DNA from: Enoplolaimus lenunculus
Taxonomy: Eukaryota > Nematoda > Enoplea > Enoplida > Thoracostomopsidae
Length of the DNA: 64,000 bases
Reading direction: 5' to 3'
Assembly: GCA_030248215.1 (NCBI GenBank)
Contig: JASANG010000050.1
Coordinates: 1 to 64,000, forward strand
Both the position numbers and the translations under genes were made by a program. The notes below the pieces were generated by a model. It did not search any database and was not told the DNA's origin. It saw only the letters and a list, made by a program, of their open reading frames with translations. Positions 25,301 through 32,848 of the stretch are shown one piece after another (the first letter of the stretch is position 1; each line of letters opens with the position of its first letter).

Positions 25301-28300
25301 TTGTGGTTGTTGTTGTTGTTGTTGTTGTTCTTCTTCTTGTTGTTGTTGTTGCTTTGGGAACCCGCCAGATTGTGAAGTGAATACTTGTAGTTCGTAAAAC
25401 CATTGTGCACACGGTTCACCACACGTTTGTCGACAGCGTAGCTGTTCACTGTATTCATCGTCACAAATTGTGGATGCTTCCACGGAAATAGTAGGTTTGT
25501 TGCCAGCGGCTTGAGGTAAGATTTTGAGTGGAAAAGTTAAATTTTTCAGTATTTCCCACGATGTGTATTGTGCTTTCCAATGACTAAAAATGCGCCAGTT
25601 GTCAAGATTGTAGCATCGATTTGATAAGCAGTCTTGTTGAAAGTCACAGTCACACCATTGACGACAAAACATCGGAGATTTTGGAGTGGTTGATGCTGGA
25701 AAATAAGACAAGACTGACGTGTTGATCAAATCATTCCATTGAATTGGAAGAGTTGGTGTTTGAGTTTGCCTGGTGCCGCTATTACTGGTGCAAGGCTTGG
25801 ATTTTGTGTTTAAACGTTGTTGGTAGGTAACTTTAACGCGGCATTGATAAATTCTGCCGTTTTGAGGCACAAATTGTTTGGTTTGATGAAAACCTTCGTC
25901 AGCGCCGACTGCAAATATACGACTGCCGTAAGTCAAATGTGACTGGATAAACGTGGATACTTGATCGTCATTGGGTATAGTTAAGTATACGCGTTTGGTG
26001 GGCAAAAACCTAGAGTGCGGAGGTGGTATGTTGTTGACTCGACTGGAGTCCAGAGTTGAAATGTTAGTCATGTTAAACTCTGGAGGCGCGGCGTTGTTGC
26101 TAAAGGTAACCTGGTAGCATAAGCCGTAAGGGACAAAAATATGGCTGATTTTTTGAAATGGATCGGTTAAGAAAAAGTCGAACGGCGAACGTAACAGGTT
26201 AGTCAAAAGAGTGACTAAGCTACCATTGATGCTTGGTTGATTCAAAACTGCGTGTAATTCGGATTCAAGCCGTTTGATATGATTAAGGGGGGATCCGGAC
26301 CATTCATTGGGTAACTCAGGAGGTAACCCATAGAGCGATAGTATGTATAGCAGCACGTTGTCGGTAATATTTAATGCAATTTGTTTAGAGGCGCTAATTG
26401 TTTCGTAACTGCAAAATACGAATGAAGGAAACGGTGTGATTTGTTTTTGAACAATATTAGTGGCAGTGGCGTTACCGCTGTATTCCTTGATTACCCAAGA
26501 ACATTGGAGTGAAAATATGCCGATAGTGCCACAGAATGCAAGAGCCCATAGCGCTCGTAAACCAGCGGGACGGACAGGGGTGACTAGTTCTTGAATGCCG
26601 TGGATGGTGGTGACGTCAGCGAAATGTTTGAACCAAGACGGAATACCGGTTGATGACATAATGAAAATAATTATTAATAATAATAATAATATAATAATAG
26701 TAATATGTATTTGAAAATTTCTTAAATTTCTTACCTCGACATGAAACATGAATGTCTTTACAACTTGTTCAACTGGTTATAGAGTGGATGGAATAAAAAA
26801 TCTGGTAGTGCATGGCACAAGGTGTCCCAACACGCGTTGCATTTTTGCTCGACCCCCCCCCCTGATTTGGGGGTTGGGTAGTTCCCACTTAAACTATATA
26901 CCAGTCGTAGTGGGACTACATTTATTCAATTAAGGTAATATGCAAATTAGTTATTAGCTAACTATTCATTTATAGGGTTTGGAGGTTTGTAAGCAATCTC
27001 CTCAGATTCATCGCACCCAAAAACCCTTCAGCCACTCTAATAATTATTGAAATACTATAAAAAGTCCTAATTTTGTCTTGTTAATTAAGCAAATATGCAA
27101 ATTAGCTATTAGCTAATTATTCGATAATCGGTTTTAAAGGTTTGTCGACAATCATTGAAACACGCTAGTGTTTACAATATATGTTTCAAGCATCGAGAAT
27201 GCACGCTTTTTCAAAGTTTTGCAGAATGTTCTCTGCAGGAAAGCAGAGCTGGAATGAGGTAATTTACGTATAGAATATCCTAATTAGCCGCTTCGACAGC
27301 ATACACAAATTGGACAGCTAAACGTCTTATTTAAGTTGTTATTAAAAGTTTGATTTTTGTAATTTTTCGAAAAAATTGTATTACAAATATGTAATTACCA
27401 TTGCTAGTCGATATTATTGTGTGATGCGAATGACACCGTGCAATAGATTACGTGTCCCTGCGATGTTTGTTCTCCTGAAATTGCTAACTAAGACAGTAAT
27501 ATTTTGTAATAACCTCCCATGCATTATAGCTTTGAACAGGCTGGTTTTTGGTGGATTGCAATGGAGCAAGTGTACGCTTTAGACTTATATTTTGTTTAGG
27601 CTTAGGCGTACGCTTAGGAATAGTCTTAGCATAAAACCTCACCGTATTCCATGTAAAAGAAAGAAACTAGGTAAAAGTGTCCCTAGAAGGACAGATTGTG
27701 ATATATTTCGCTTGAAGCATGTAAAAGAGTTTAAACAAGGGTTAGTTAGACCATAGATCAGTAGGTAATGTTCTATGAAAATAGTTGTCATCTATATCTT
27801 TGACGGCTGTCTTTCAGTGTTAACACGCTTGCGGTCAGGGAAACAAGAAACATATGGGCCCAACGAACTTTCATCTGTTAAGCTATAAATTGACACTATG
27901 GGTTTTCAAGGCGTTCTAAAGTACAACTCTCAACATGCCTTTCGTATAACAGTCAGTTACTTTTTAAAAGTTATCTCAATTGAGCGCCAGCAGAACATGT
28001 TCTTTGAAATATTTAGCAACGTTTGAATTTTATTTTCTAGATGAATAGCTTAAATATGTCACGGCACAGAACACAATTTGGAAAAGTTTCTCGACTTCAC
28101 ATTATCAAATTGTCATGGTGAAGATAGCTCAAATGGTCGAGCACGTATGCGTGACATTTTTTATTCAATAGACGCAATTTGTAATCTTGCAATATTGAAA
28201 TATTTACTAATCAAGTTTTAGAAACATAATATTTTAAAACTCCAAAAATATCTTCTTCCAATGAAGAATGCTAGATTAGATCACTTATAAACTAAACATT

Positions 28301-31300
28301 GTAAAACCCAACAAACGCTGAAATTAAGCTGATAGGTGATGTCCGCTGGGCCCATATGTTTCTTGTTTCACTGACCGCAAGCGTGTTAACACTGAAAGAC
28401 AGCCGTCAAAGATATAGATGACAACCCTTTTCATACAACATTACCTACTGATCTATGGTCTAACTAACCCTTGTTTAAACTCTTTTACATGCTTCAAGCG
28501 AAACATATCACAATCTGTCCCTTCTAGGAGCACTTTTACCTAGTTTATTCAGATTCCTCGCACCCGAAGACCCATTGAAATTTGCAAAATGCGTTGGTTG
28601 TTAGATACATTACATTGTAGTAATTTTTATGCTTTCAGTAAAATTAAAAAAAAAAGTCGTGAGGGTTTAAATTACCTGAAGCTTGTATTATATTATGGAA
28701 TGTTTTGATTTCACAATTTCATCATGATGTTGTTTTTCGTTGCGTTAGCAGAGTGACGTTGAGAAACCAGATATGATTGTTTGCTTACTTAAAAGCTTAA
28801 AACTTTGTTCATGGATGGATACTGATTGTCGCGTATGAATCCGTATTGTCAAGAATATGTATAGGGTTCGATATTGATGTACGCTTTGGTTAGCTAGCAG
28901 AGATTTAAGTGCCATATGCTGCGTTACAGATAGGCTTGTCAGTCACCCACGCGGTCGAAAGTGTTGGTAAAGATTGCAAGCAACGACTGTAGCAGTTACG
29001 GTAGTAGTACTGAAATCGGTGATGACATATATTATTGAACGACTACAGAAACGGAAACTGCAGACGCAATCATGTATTTGGGAGGGGGTTGGCGGTATGT
29101 TTGATGTGCATATGTATGTCTTGGTCATACTCATACATATATACATTGCATGTATATTTTGAAATCGAGTATTTTGAAACAGTTCCGGTTTGAACATGGC
29201 AAAAATGCTTAGCGATGCATTAAAACGTAAGTTGTGGTGGCAAAAATTCAGCTGCAACAGGTATCGCAAAATATGAATTGTGGATTTTGGAAACGCGGCA
29301 GCGAGAACAGCTACGCTTACGGGAAGGCACCAGTCGGAATGGGGGGGGCTTCCTCCCAATGTCCTATAAATGAGTAGTCAGACTTTATTACGTAGTGTCC
29401 ATAATAAGGATCGTTTTGTAATAGTATACAATTGTTACGATTGCAGATATTCTGTGCTCACGGCGGTATCCCTGAAGTCAGTTTGCTTGGTGGCCTTCCG
29501 CTCAAAGAAGCAATTAACGCAATTCCTGTGCCGTTGACGAATGTTACCAAAGATACACTGCGTACACGAGAGCGAAGTCTTGCGTGGGATATGATGTGGA
29601 ATGATCCGATTTGGTAAGCGGAAAACGGTGTGTTAGATTGACTTGTTCATTGTAACAATGAAATATATTTTATTGAAGTTAATATTAAGTGCATTGCTTT
29701 GACCAATAAGTTTCATAAGTTCAGGCACTAAATATGTTACGCTTAGATGTTCACTAAAGGCACTTCGTGGCGATTTAGCATTCGATTATATTTGGGCACA
29801 GGCATTAGGCGTGCGCTTAGAACTAGATTCAGGTTTAGATTTAAGCATAGGCTTACTGTTAAATTAAGGCCTATGATTTGGTTTAGAATTAGGCATAGCC
29901 GGAGAGCAGGGTGCAACCGGAATTCCGGTTCCGGCAATTTTTGACCTTCCGGTTCCGGCAATTTTTGACCTTCCGGTTCCGGCAATTTTTGACCTCCCGG
30001 TTCCGGCAATTTTTGACCTTCCGGTTACGGTAAATATTTACCGGAATTAAAAATTCCGGTATTAAATTTTGATCGTTGGAAATTAAGATATTTTACTAAA
30101 AAACGACGATAAAAATTAAGTATGTAGATTTCATTAGGGTCGAAAATAAACCATCGAAGGTTGATTACGCTACCGTGGATTATAAAAATCTAAAATTCAG
30201 CACATAAAGCGAATACCATCTTCAACTCGGGTTATTTCACCAATAATAATGCTAAAAGAAAATTAAAATGAATTTTGCGGTGGCATGTATTTTTCCTTTT
30301 CCGGCTCCGTTTCCGGTAATTTTTTTAAATTCCGGTTTAGGTAAATTGTAATTTCCGTTGCACCCTGCCAGAGAGTCATACTAAAATTTTGACTCCTGCT
30401 TCTGACTTTTAAATGACGGTACGTTGTGGGCATGGCCCTGTTGGTCAATGTCTGAGATCAGCAAATTTTGCCTGGAAAATACTGTTTTGTTTGTTTTCTA
30501 ACAGGGGCGACGAAACACGTGAACCAGATGCAAATGGATTTGGCTTTAATTCACGCCGTCACACGGCTCATGTGTTCTCGTCAGCGGCGTTGGACAACTT
30601 TTTGGCTGCGCACAACCTACAACACGTTATTCGGGCACACGATGTGAAAAAGACTGGATTTCAGGCGAGTCTAAGACTGTTTGTTTGTGATGTTACTGTA
30701 ATTTTAAAGGCTGCGTTTTTTTGTTTCATTTTTTATTGTGAAATTTGTTAGCAATGTTTCCATTTTTTTAATTTTTAAACTTTATACAAAATTTATTCAC
30801 AAATCACTATAATTATATTGCATATACCAGATAATGTTCGGAGTGTTGTGCAGTGATAGACACTAAAGTTTTTGGGGCCTCAGTTCTTTTCAGTTCGATT
30901 GTTCCGTGTCCTTAATACTTTGGGCGCGTTCCGTGTCAAAAATGCTTTTGGGCGTTCCTAATTGTAGTTTTAGTATCTCAATTATTATGTGCAGCTGTGT
31001 TTGTTTTAGTAGAATTTTTAGAATGACAAGCGTGTTGAACTAAACCACGCAGCGCTTTGCCTGCTCGCGCCCAAGATAAATACGTTTGCGTTGTGCAATA
31101 ACGCAACCCATAGCGATTTAGTGTATTTCTTATAATTTTAATAATTTCAGCTAAGATACGGCGCTAAACTAATTACAATATTTTCATCGTCTGAATATTG
31201 TGGACATCAAAATCAAGCTGCATGTGTTAGTGTACATGATGGTCAACTACAAGTAATTCGTCAAAAATTTATTGGCAACAACGTTGCGAACAAATATCAT

Positions 31301-31798
31301 CATGGCAACGCAAACAGTCGTGTATATAGAGATGCAACAGCAAATGGGAGGCGGTCACCGACGCAAACCTATAATTCCCGACATGGCCTTAGACGTACAA
31401 CGTCCCATGGTGATGAAAATGCCCAACAACGGGAAACCGCAGGCGGGATGGTACGAGGCCCACCGCCTGCTAATCGGGCCGTTTTGCCTGATATGAATGC
31501 GCAACGCAGGCAAGATTCGAGTGATAAGGTAGGAAGTCCTAGTTTGCCTGGTCCTAGTCCAGATAGCTCGGCGCAACATTTCCCAACGACTACAAGCCAG
31601 TCTAGAAGCCGAAGTCCAAGCCCCGGAGAGCCTATGGGTCCTCCAGTGTTTGTGCCTCCGGCGCGTGGTCCAAGTAATTTTGCCCCACCAGAGGCGTATC
31701 ACTCAAATCAGAGGCAAGATGATAGTCACGATGCAGGAAATAGCGGAAACCCGAGGCGCCGTCCGGTGGCACCTGGCCTCAAGAAGCCGCTAAGATGA
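16228..31798 (+). CDS. PPP-family Ser/Thr protein phosphatase with long N-terminal EF-hand-like region (multi-exon gene)
   Basis: A metallo-phosphoesterase of the PPP (PP1/PP2A/PP5-like) family, expected to remove phosphate from Ser/Thr. Exons whose phases join: 16228-16365, 16670-16795, 17038-17155, 17346-17471, 17997-18132, 18404-18601, 19226-19327, 20060-20182, 20606-(end unclear), 20789-20977, 21142-21354, 21641-21714, 22065-22281, 22434-22564, 22906-23018, 23709-23820, 29447-29613, 30505-30664, 31151-31798. All metal and phosphate ligand motifs are present in order: GDLHGN, GDYVDRG, GNHE, HGG, RAHD, then SSSEYCG (family SAPNYCG). The N-terminal ~314 residues have an EF-hand-like stretch (FNGDNNNTG, then a LTYRSFLLGLAAL helix). 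The last ~150 residues are Ser/Pro/Arg-rich and probably disordered. Several introns carry MITEs, and the largest holds a DEG/ENaC gene on the other strand. The start ATG is the first plausible one; an upstream exon is possible. The catalytic assignment is firm, but the biological substrate is unknown. Confidence 0.92.
16670..16795 (+). CDS. Phosphatase gene exon 2
   Basis: Acceptor TTTTAG, 42 codons, donor GTG|GTATG, both ends phase 0. Hydrophobic alternating segment (LIAVYIVIQIIDDL), unassigned domain. Confidence 0.75.
16880..16952. mobile_element. CCGG-type element, one end only
   Basis: GCATTCCGGTTGCACCCTGG terminal sequence in phosphatase intron 2; the other end is missing. Confidence 0.6.
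17038..17155 (+). CDS. Phosphatase gene exon 3
   Basis: Acceptor TGTTTAG, donor ACAG|GTATT, phase 0 to 1. Encodes a charged stretch including WRTVNDCRRLYQEGKL; no family recognised. Confidence 0.8.
17346..17471 (+). CDS. Phosphatase gene exon 4
   Basis: Acceptor ATTAAG, donor GCAG|GTAAAG, phase 1 at both ends. Helical-looking segment (LRLLVEKQFSDVLGADERI). Confidence 0.8.
17522..17681. mobile_element. GTGGCGC-type MITE in a phosphatase intron
   Basis: AGGGTAGCGCTAAACTTTTG and CGACAAGTATCACTACC inverted ends; internal GTGCGGCGC. Confidence 0.7.
17997..18132 (+). CDS. Phosphatase gene exon 5
   Basis: Acceptor TTTTAG, donor TTTAG|GTTAGT, phase 1 to 2. Encodes LYEIFMERAWPSNCL and SDLDMFAGTTSEKNLFR, leading into the EF-hand-like region. 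Confidence 0.8.
18404..18601 (+). CDS. Phosphatase gene exon 6, EF-hand-like segment
   Basis: Acceptor GCTTAG, donor TTTCG|GTGTGT, phase 2 to 2. Encodes RAFNGDNNNTG followed by LTYRSFLLGLAALNTL and PGEQRCRYIYRFY, the pattern of a paired, partly degenerate EF-hand as in calcineurin-B-like proteins. Calcium ligands in the first loop are only partly conserved, so calcium binding is uncertain. A second in-frame acceptor lies 30 nt upstream (exon would begin at 18374). Confidence 0.8.
19064..19203. mobile_element. GTGGCGC-type MITE, 140 bp, compact copy
   Basis: AGGGTGGCGTTATGCTTGTC and AAAACTATAGCGCCACCC are inverted. Lies ~22 bp before the acceptor of phosphatase exon 7. Confidence 0.8.
19226..19327 (+). 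CDS. Phosphatase gene exon 7, end of EF-hand-like segment
   Basis: Acceptor TGTTTAG, donor GCATC|GTAAGT, phase 2 at both ends. Completes the EFRAMIHDIL helix begun in the previous exon. The intron before it contains a GTGGCGC-type MITE at 19064-19203. Confidence 0.8.
19728..19915. mobile_element. TTAGGC-type hAT-like MITE, complete
   Basis: GGCCCATGTAAAGATCAGGG and CCCCTGTTCTTTACATTGGC ends are inverted. The interior holds two TTAGGC runs separated by AATAAACTCATTGTTACGC. In a phosphatase intron. Confidence 0.9.
20060..20182 (+). CDS. Phosphatase gene exon 8
   Basis: Acceptor TTTTTTAG, donor ATAGC|GTAAGT, 123 nt, phase 2 at both ends, no stops. Encodes LFESPSSVLPLTVFLEKVG and a basic LFRSKRPIMDII segment. 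An internal TTTACAG at 20120-20126 would give a shorter exon, but its phase fits less well. Confidence 0.65.
20232..20283. mobile_element. CCGG-type element, one end only
   Basis: GGAATTCCGGTTGCACCCT in the intron after phosphatase exon 8. Confidence 0.55.
20606..20790 (+). CDS. Phosphatase gene exon 9, 3' boundary unresolved
   Basis: Acceptor ATTTTAG at 20601-20605 joins in phase to the previous exon (KQKVKLIYVNHDK). The frame stays open until a TGA just past 20790, while the next exon is read in another frame from 20789. Either an intron uses a weak donor near 20648, or a one-base difference separates the two frames. Confidence 0.5.
20789..20977 (+). CDS. Phosphatase gene exon 10
   Basis: Reads from an ATAG or CTAAG acceptor to donor TTTCAA|GTAAGT, ending in phase 1. 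Encodes an aromatic-rich helix (FETFFRMFFDLFRNYF) followed by a Ser/Thr/Gly-rich linker. The 5' boundary is uncertain by about 15 nt. Confidence 0.65.
21142..21354 (+). CDS. Phosphatase gene exon 11
   Basis: Acceptor GATTTCAG, donor GATG|GTAAAA, phase 1 at both ends. Encodes a polar linker (MDWTDGSEGRNN) and FGFKVTEMDELDDG, just N-terminal of the catalytic domain. Confidence 0.8.
21641..21714 (+). CDS. Phosphatase gene exon 12
   Basis: Acceptor CCTTTCAG, donor AAAT|GTGAGT, phase 1 to 0. Encodes IALDYKKLLNEIYEKPN, in the position of the helix that precedes PPP catalytic domains. Confidence 0.8.
21815..21930. mobile_element. GTGGCGC-type MITE, decayed
   Basis: Shares GCGTCCGGCGGCACACGGCG-type interior and AGTGTAGCACAGCCC end. 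Confidence 0.55.
22065..22281 (+). CDS. Phosphatase gene exon 13, start of catalytic domain
   Basis: Acceptor TTTTCCAG, donor TATGG|GTATGT, phase 0 to 1. Ends with the strand LIEIKSPCYIMG that leads into the GDxHG metal-binding motif (family pattern: pV.ICGDIHG). Confidence 0.88.
22434..22564 (+). CDS. Phosphatase gene exon 14, GDLHGN and GDYVDRG motifs
   Basis: Acceptor GTTGCAG, donor TTAGAG|GTCAGT, phase 1 to 0. Contains the first two PPP signature blocks, carrying Asp/His and Asp metal ligands. Confidence 0.95.
22906..23018 (+). CDS. Phosphatase gene exon 15, GNHE motif
   Basis: Acceptor GTTTAAG, donor TACAC|GTAAGT, phase 0 to 2. Encodes VVCYLFAQKV and FFLLRGNHEL, the third PPP block with the Asn ligand and catalytic His. 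Confidence 0.95.
23157..23357. mobile_element. GTGGCGC-type MITE
   Basis: AAGGTGGCGCTATACTTTTG and CAAGTATAGCACCACCCTT inverted ends. The interior includes a 23-bp direct repeat (AAATTACTCACGTACGATAC twice). Confidence 0.8.
23709..23820 (+). CDS. Phosphatase gene exon 16
   Basis: Acceptor TTTTTTAG, donor AATAAG|GTAAGA, phase 2 to 0. Encodes FHTECEEKFG and FDAMPIAALVDNK, equivalent to the YDECxRRY and FNxLPxAAxI regions of PP1/PP2A. Confidence 0.93.
23877..24098. mobile_element. GTGGCGC-type MITE, two partial copies fused
   Basis: Ends at AAAAGTTTAGCGCCACTCTA. An internal GACAAGTATAGTGCCACG suggests one copy ends and another begins near 23985. GTGATGCACGGCGGC is repeated twice inside. Confidence 0.65.
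24366..24815. repeat. Perfect 225-bp direct tandem duplication downstream of the DEG/ENaC gene
   Basis: Unit 24366-24590 is followed directly by 24591-24815. Reading base by base I found no difference between them. The unit starts GCAGACAAAATGTTTCTGC and ends CTAGAATGAGAAT(TT). Recent duplication or an assembly artefact. Confidence 0.9.
24911..26659 (-). CDS. DEG/ENaC amiloride-sensitive sodium channel subunit, intron-free
   Basis: One uninterrupted frame of 582 residues. The N-terminal cytosolic part has the gating motif TTIHG (residues 17-21), then TM1 at about 36-57 (ALWALAFCGTIGIFSLQCSW). A large extracellular domain follows with FPSFVFCSYE and Cys-rich blocks (CRQWCDCDFQQDC, RCRQTCGEPC). 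TM2 lies near the C-terminus with the family selectivity-filter signature GLFCGASVMS. This fits a plasma-membrane cation channel subunit of the degenerin/ENaC family. I chose the Met at 26657-26659, because upstream codons to 26749 give an odd ITIIILLLLLIIIFI run made by an ATT/ATA repeat that is probably 5' UTR. A Gln/Glu tract lies just before TM2. The gene is wholly inside a phosphatase intron on the other strand. Lack of introns is unlike its neighbours and may reflect retroposition or intron loss. Ligand or mechanical gating is unknown. Confidence 0.93.
   Translation of the reverse strand: MSSTGIPSWFKHFADVTTIHGIQELVTPVRPAGLRALWALAFCGTIGIFSLQCSWVIKEYSGNATATNIVQKQITPFPSFVFCSYETISASKQIALNITDNVLLYILSLYGLPPELPNEWSGSPLNHIKRLESELHAVLNQPSINGSLVTLLTNLLRSPFDFFLTDPFQKISHIFVPYGLCYQVTFSNNAAPPEFNMTNISTLDSSRVNNIPPPHSRFLPTKRVYLTIPNDDQVSTFIQSHLTYGSRIFAVGADEGFHQTKQFVPQNGRIYQCRVKVTYQQRLNTKSKPCTSNSGTRQTQTPTLPIQWNDLINTSVLSYFPASTTPKSPMFCRQWCDCDFQQDCLSNRCYNLDNWRIFSHWKAQYTSWEILKNLTFPLKILPQAAGNKPTISVEASTICDDEYSEQLRCRQTCGEPCAQWFYELQVFTSQSGGFPKQQQQQEEEQQQQQQQPQRRFQPAEAIVYIELYDTLALAFDETSIYSVATLVSNIGGVLGLFCGASVMSLLQIVYFCCIKLFAQRNSHRKTLTQSISKIVAPSKHDSMPVATVANQPWENHRQRQNINDHNGELTSISIHNGQTYYC
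25296..25358 (-). repeat. CAA/CAG-type trinucleotide tract coding Gln/Glu in the DEG/ENaC extracellular domain
   Basis: Reads as TTG/TTC triplets on the + strand and encodes QQQQQ-EEE-QQQQQQQ in the channel. Probably length-variable between individuals. Confidence 0.85.
26935..27160. repeat. Direct repeat of a ~65-bp segment, spacing ~155 bp
   Basis: ATGCAAATTAGTTATTAGCT (26939) and ATGCAAATTAGCTATTAGCT (27095) begin two similar segments, each followed by a GGTTTGTAAGCAATC-like word. Confidence 0.6.
27580..27645. mobile_element. TTAGGC-type element fragment
   Basis: TTTAGGCTTAGGCGTACGCTTAGGAATA only; no terminal repeats. Confidence 0.5.
27664..28546. mobile_element. Foldback element: ~199-bp inverted arms around a ~485-bp centre
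   Basis: Left arm 27664-27862 is nearly the reverse complement of 28348-28546: AAACTAGGTAAAAGTG against CACTTTTACCTAGTTT outside, AACATATGGGCCCA against TGGGCCCATATGTT inside. Lies in the same phosphatase intron as the DEG/ENaC gene. Confidence 0.85.
29447..29613 (+). CDS. Phosphatase gene exon 17, HGG motif
   Basis: Acceptor GATTGCAG, donor ATTTG|GTAAGC, phase 0 to 2, after a 5.6-kb intron holding the DEG/ENaC gene. Encodes IFCAHGGIPEV (metal-binding His) and LAWDMMWNDPIW (family LLWSDP). Confidence 0.94.
29908..30366. mobile_element. CCGG-type hAT-like MITE, long copy
   Basis: Starts CAGGGTGCAACCGGAATTCC, has four tandem TTCCGGCAATTTTTGACC units, ends TTCCGTTGCACCCTG. In the intron before phosphatase exon 18. 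Confidence 0.85.
30505..30664 (+). CDS. Phosphatase gene exon 18, RAH motif
   Basis: Acceptor TCTAACAG, phase 2 to 0. Encodes GFGFNSRRHTAHVFS and VIRAHDVKKTGF with the last metal-binding His. The donor is CAG|GCGAGT, a GC rather than GT donor, and it joins in frame to the next exon. Confidence 0.92.
31151..31798 (+). CDS. Phosphatase gene last exon
   Basis: Acceptor AATTTCAG; begins LRYGAKLITIFSSSEYCG, the end of the PPP fold (substrate-loop Tyr and Cys-Gly), then VSVHDGQLQVI. About 155 further residues are rich in Ser, Pro, Arg and Gln (SQSRSRSPSPGEP), a low-complexity tail. Stop TGA ends the exon. Confidence 0.92.
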   Translation, partial: LRYGAKLITIFSSSEYCGHQNQAACVSVHDGQLQVIRQKFIGNNVANKYHHGNANSRVYRDATANGRRSPTQTYNSRHGLRRTTSHGDENAQQRETAGGMVRGPPPANRAVLPDMNAQRRQDSSDKVGSPSLPGPSPDSSAQHFPTTTSQSRSRSPSPGEPMGPPVFVPPARGPSNFAPPEAYHSNQRQDDSHDAGNSGNPRRRPVAPGLKKPLR

Positions 31799-32010
31799 AA
31801 AAATTTGAAGGTCTAACAGTTTTACACAGTTTTCTTGTATAACGGATTAACGCTGGTGGCATCATGCTATTTTTTCAAGGTTTTGTTTACCGCAACTTTG
31901 TTCTAATTTCTTACTGCTATGTTGAGACTGTAGTACCTCAACGAAACTTTGTGGTACTCAACCATATGCTATAGTTTAACGTGTTTTAGTTCAACTCTTG
32001 GTGCACTATT

Positions 32011-32402
32011 AATAAAAATCAATTTGTCATCCTTTGATACCATTTGTGTTGCTACATAGAGGAATAAAAATTGGCGGTTGAAACGTGTATTCCTTGAGTG
32101 AAATGATAAGAAAGTTGACCCATGTAAAATCACGGCCGGAATAAGTTTAAGTTTTACACTATTTTTTGCTTGACGTAGGTTTACGCTTAAGAATATGCTC
32201 ATATTTGTTATTGAGAGACTAACGTGTTTATTGGTTTTGATAACTCTATTTCAAAATTTGGACGTTTGATTAAGCAGTTTGTTTGTGGGATTCAAGTTAT
32301 GATTGTTTAAGGTACCACAGTATATATTAACAACCGTGCAATGCGTTATAAAATTCTATTATGATCTGAAATGGTAACATTGCAATAATGTATGTAAATA
32401 AA
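32011..32402 (+). terminator. Candidate poly(A) signals of the phosphatase gene
   Basis: AATAAA hexamers occur at about 32011 and 32397, roughly 210 and 600 bp after the stop codon and before the next gene. Which is used cannot be seen. Confidence 0.35.
32117..32202. mobile_element. TTAGGC-type element, partial
   Basis: CCCATGTAAAATCACGGCCG left end and TTTTTTGCTTGACGTAGG core; right end missing. Lies between the phosphatase and CS-like genes. Confidence 0.5.
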
Positions 32403-32589
32403 ATTTTTTGTCTTATTTATGTGCGTACTAGTTTTTGCTAACAAACGAGCGATTTAAATTTTGGTGTTAGCCTTTTAGTTGGGCGCAAAATGCCACACTT
32501 CGCTGGCTTACTCATCAATTGTTTGCAACCTAAACGGAATTTGCTTATTTCGCAATAGCTAACATTAACGAACCATTTTTACTATCTAA

Positions 32590-32662
32590 TTTCGCATAAC
32601 CTCCGAATCCGGCAAGTTTCGTTGACCTACGGCTTCGGTATTTTTCACCGGTTGCACCCTGG
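32590..32662. mobile_element. CCGG-type element, one end
   Basis: TTTTTCACCGGTTGCACCCT with a GGCAAGTTTCGTTGACCT neighbour found also in 42319-42683. Confidence 0.55.
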
Positions 32663-32848
32663 TGACCAGCAGGACCCATGTCAGTACCAAAAGAAGTTGT
32701 TTTACTGTTTCTTTTACAAACGTAGTTTTAGGTGGAAATCAGCTGTGTGTGGCCTGTCTACTTATGGCCTTAATATAATTTTGACAACTTTATACTCTGT
32801 CATTGGCAACGTATTCGAGATTTTCGCATTCCCCTTAAGTCATCCAAC

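Noticed and set aside
26660-26749. Upstream Met (MFHVE) as the DEG/ENaC start
   Set aside because: The extra residues come from an ATT/ATA repeat and include a GTAAGAA donor-like word; the Met at 26659 sits at the usual distance from the TTIHG motif.
28943-29359. 138-codon minus-strand frame
   Set aside because: No domain, no splice context, inside a phosphatase intron; composition fits chance.
29743-30009. Pro-Glu-Pro repeat protein
   Set aside because: Translation of tandem TTCCGG units of a MITE.
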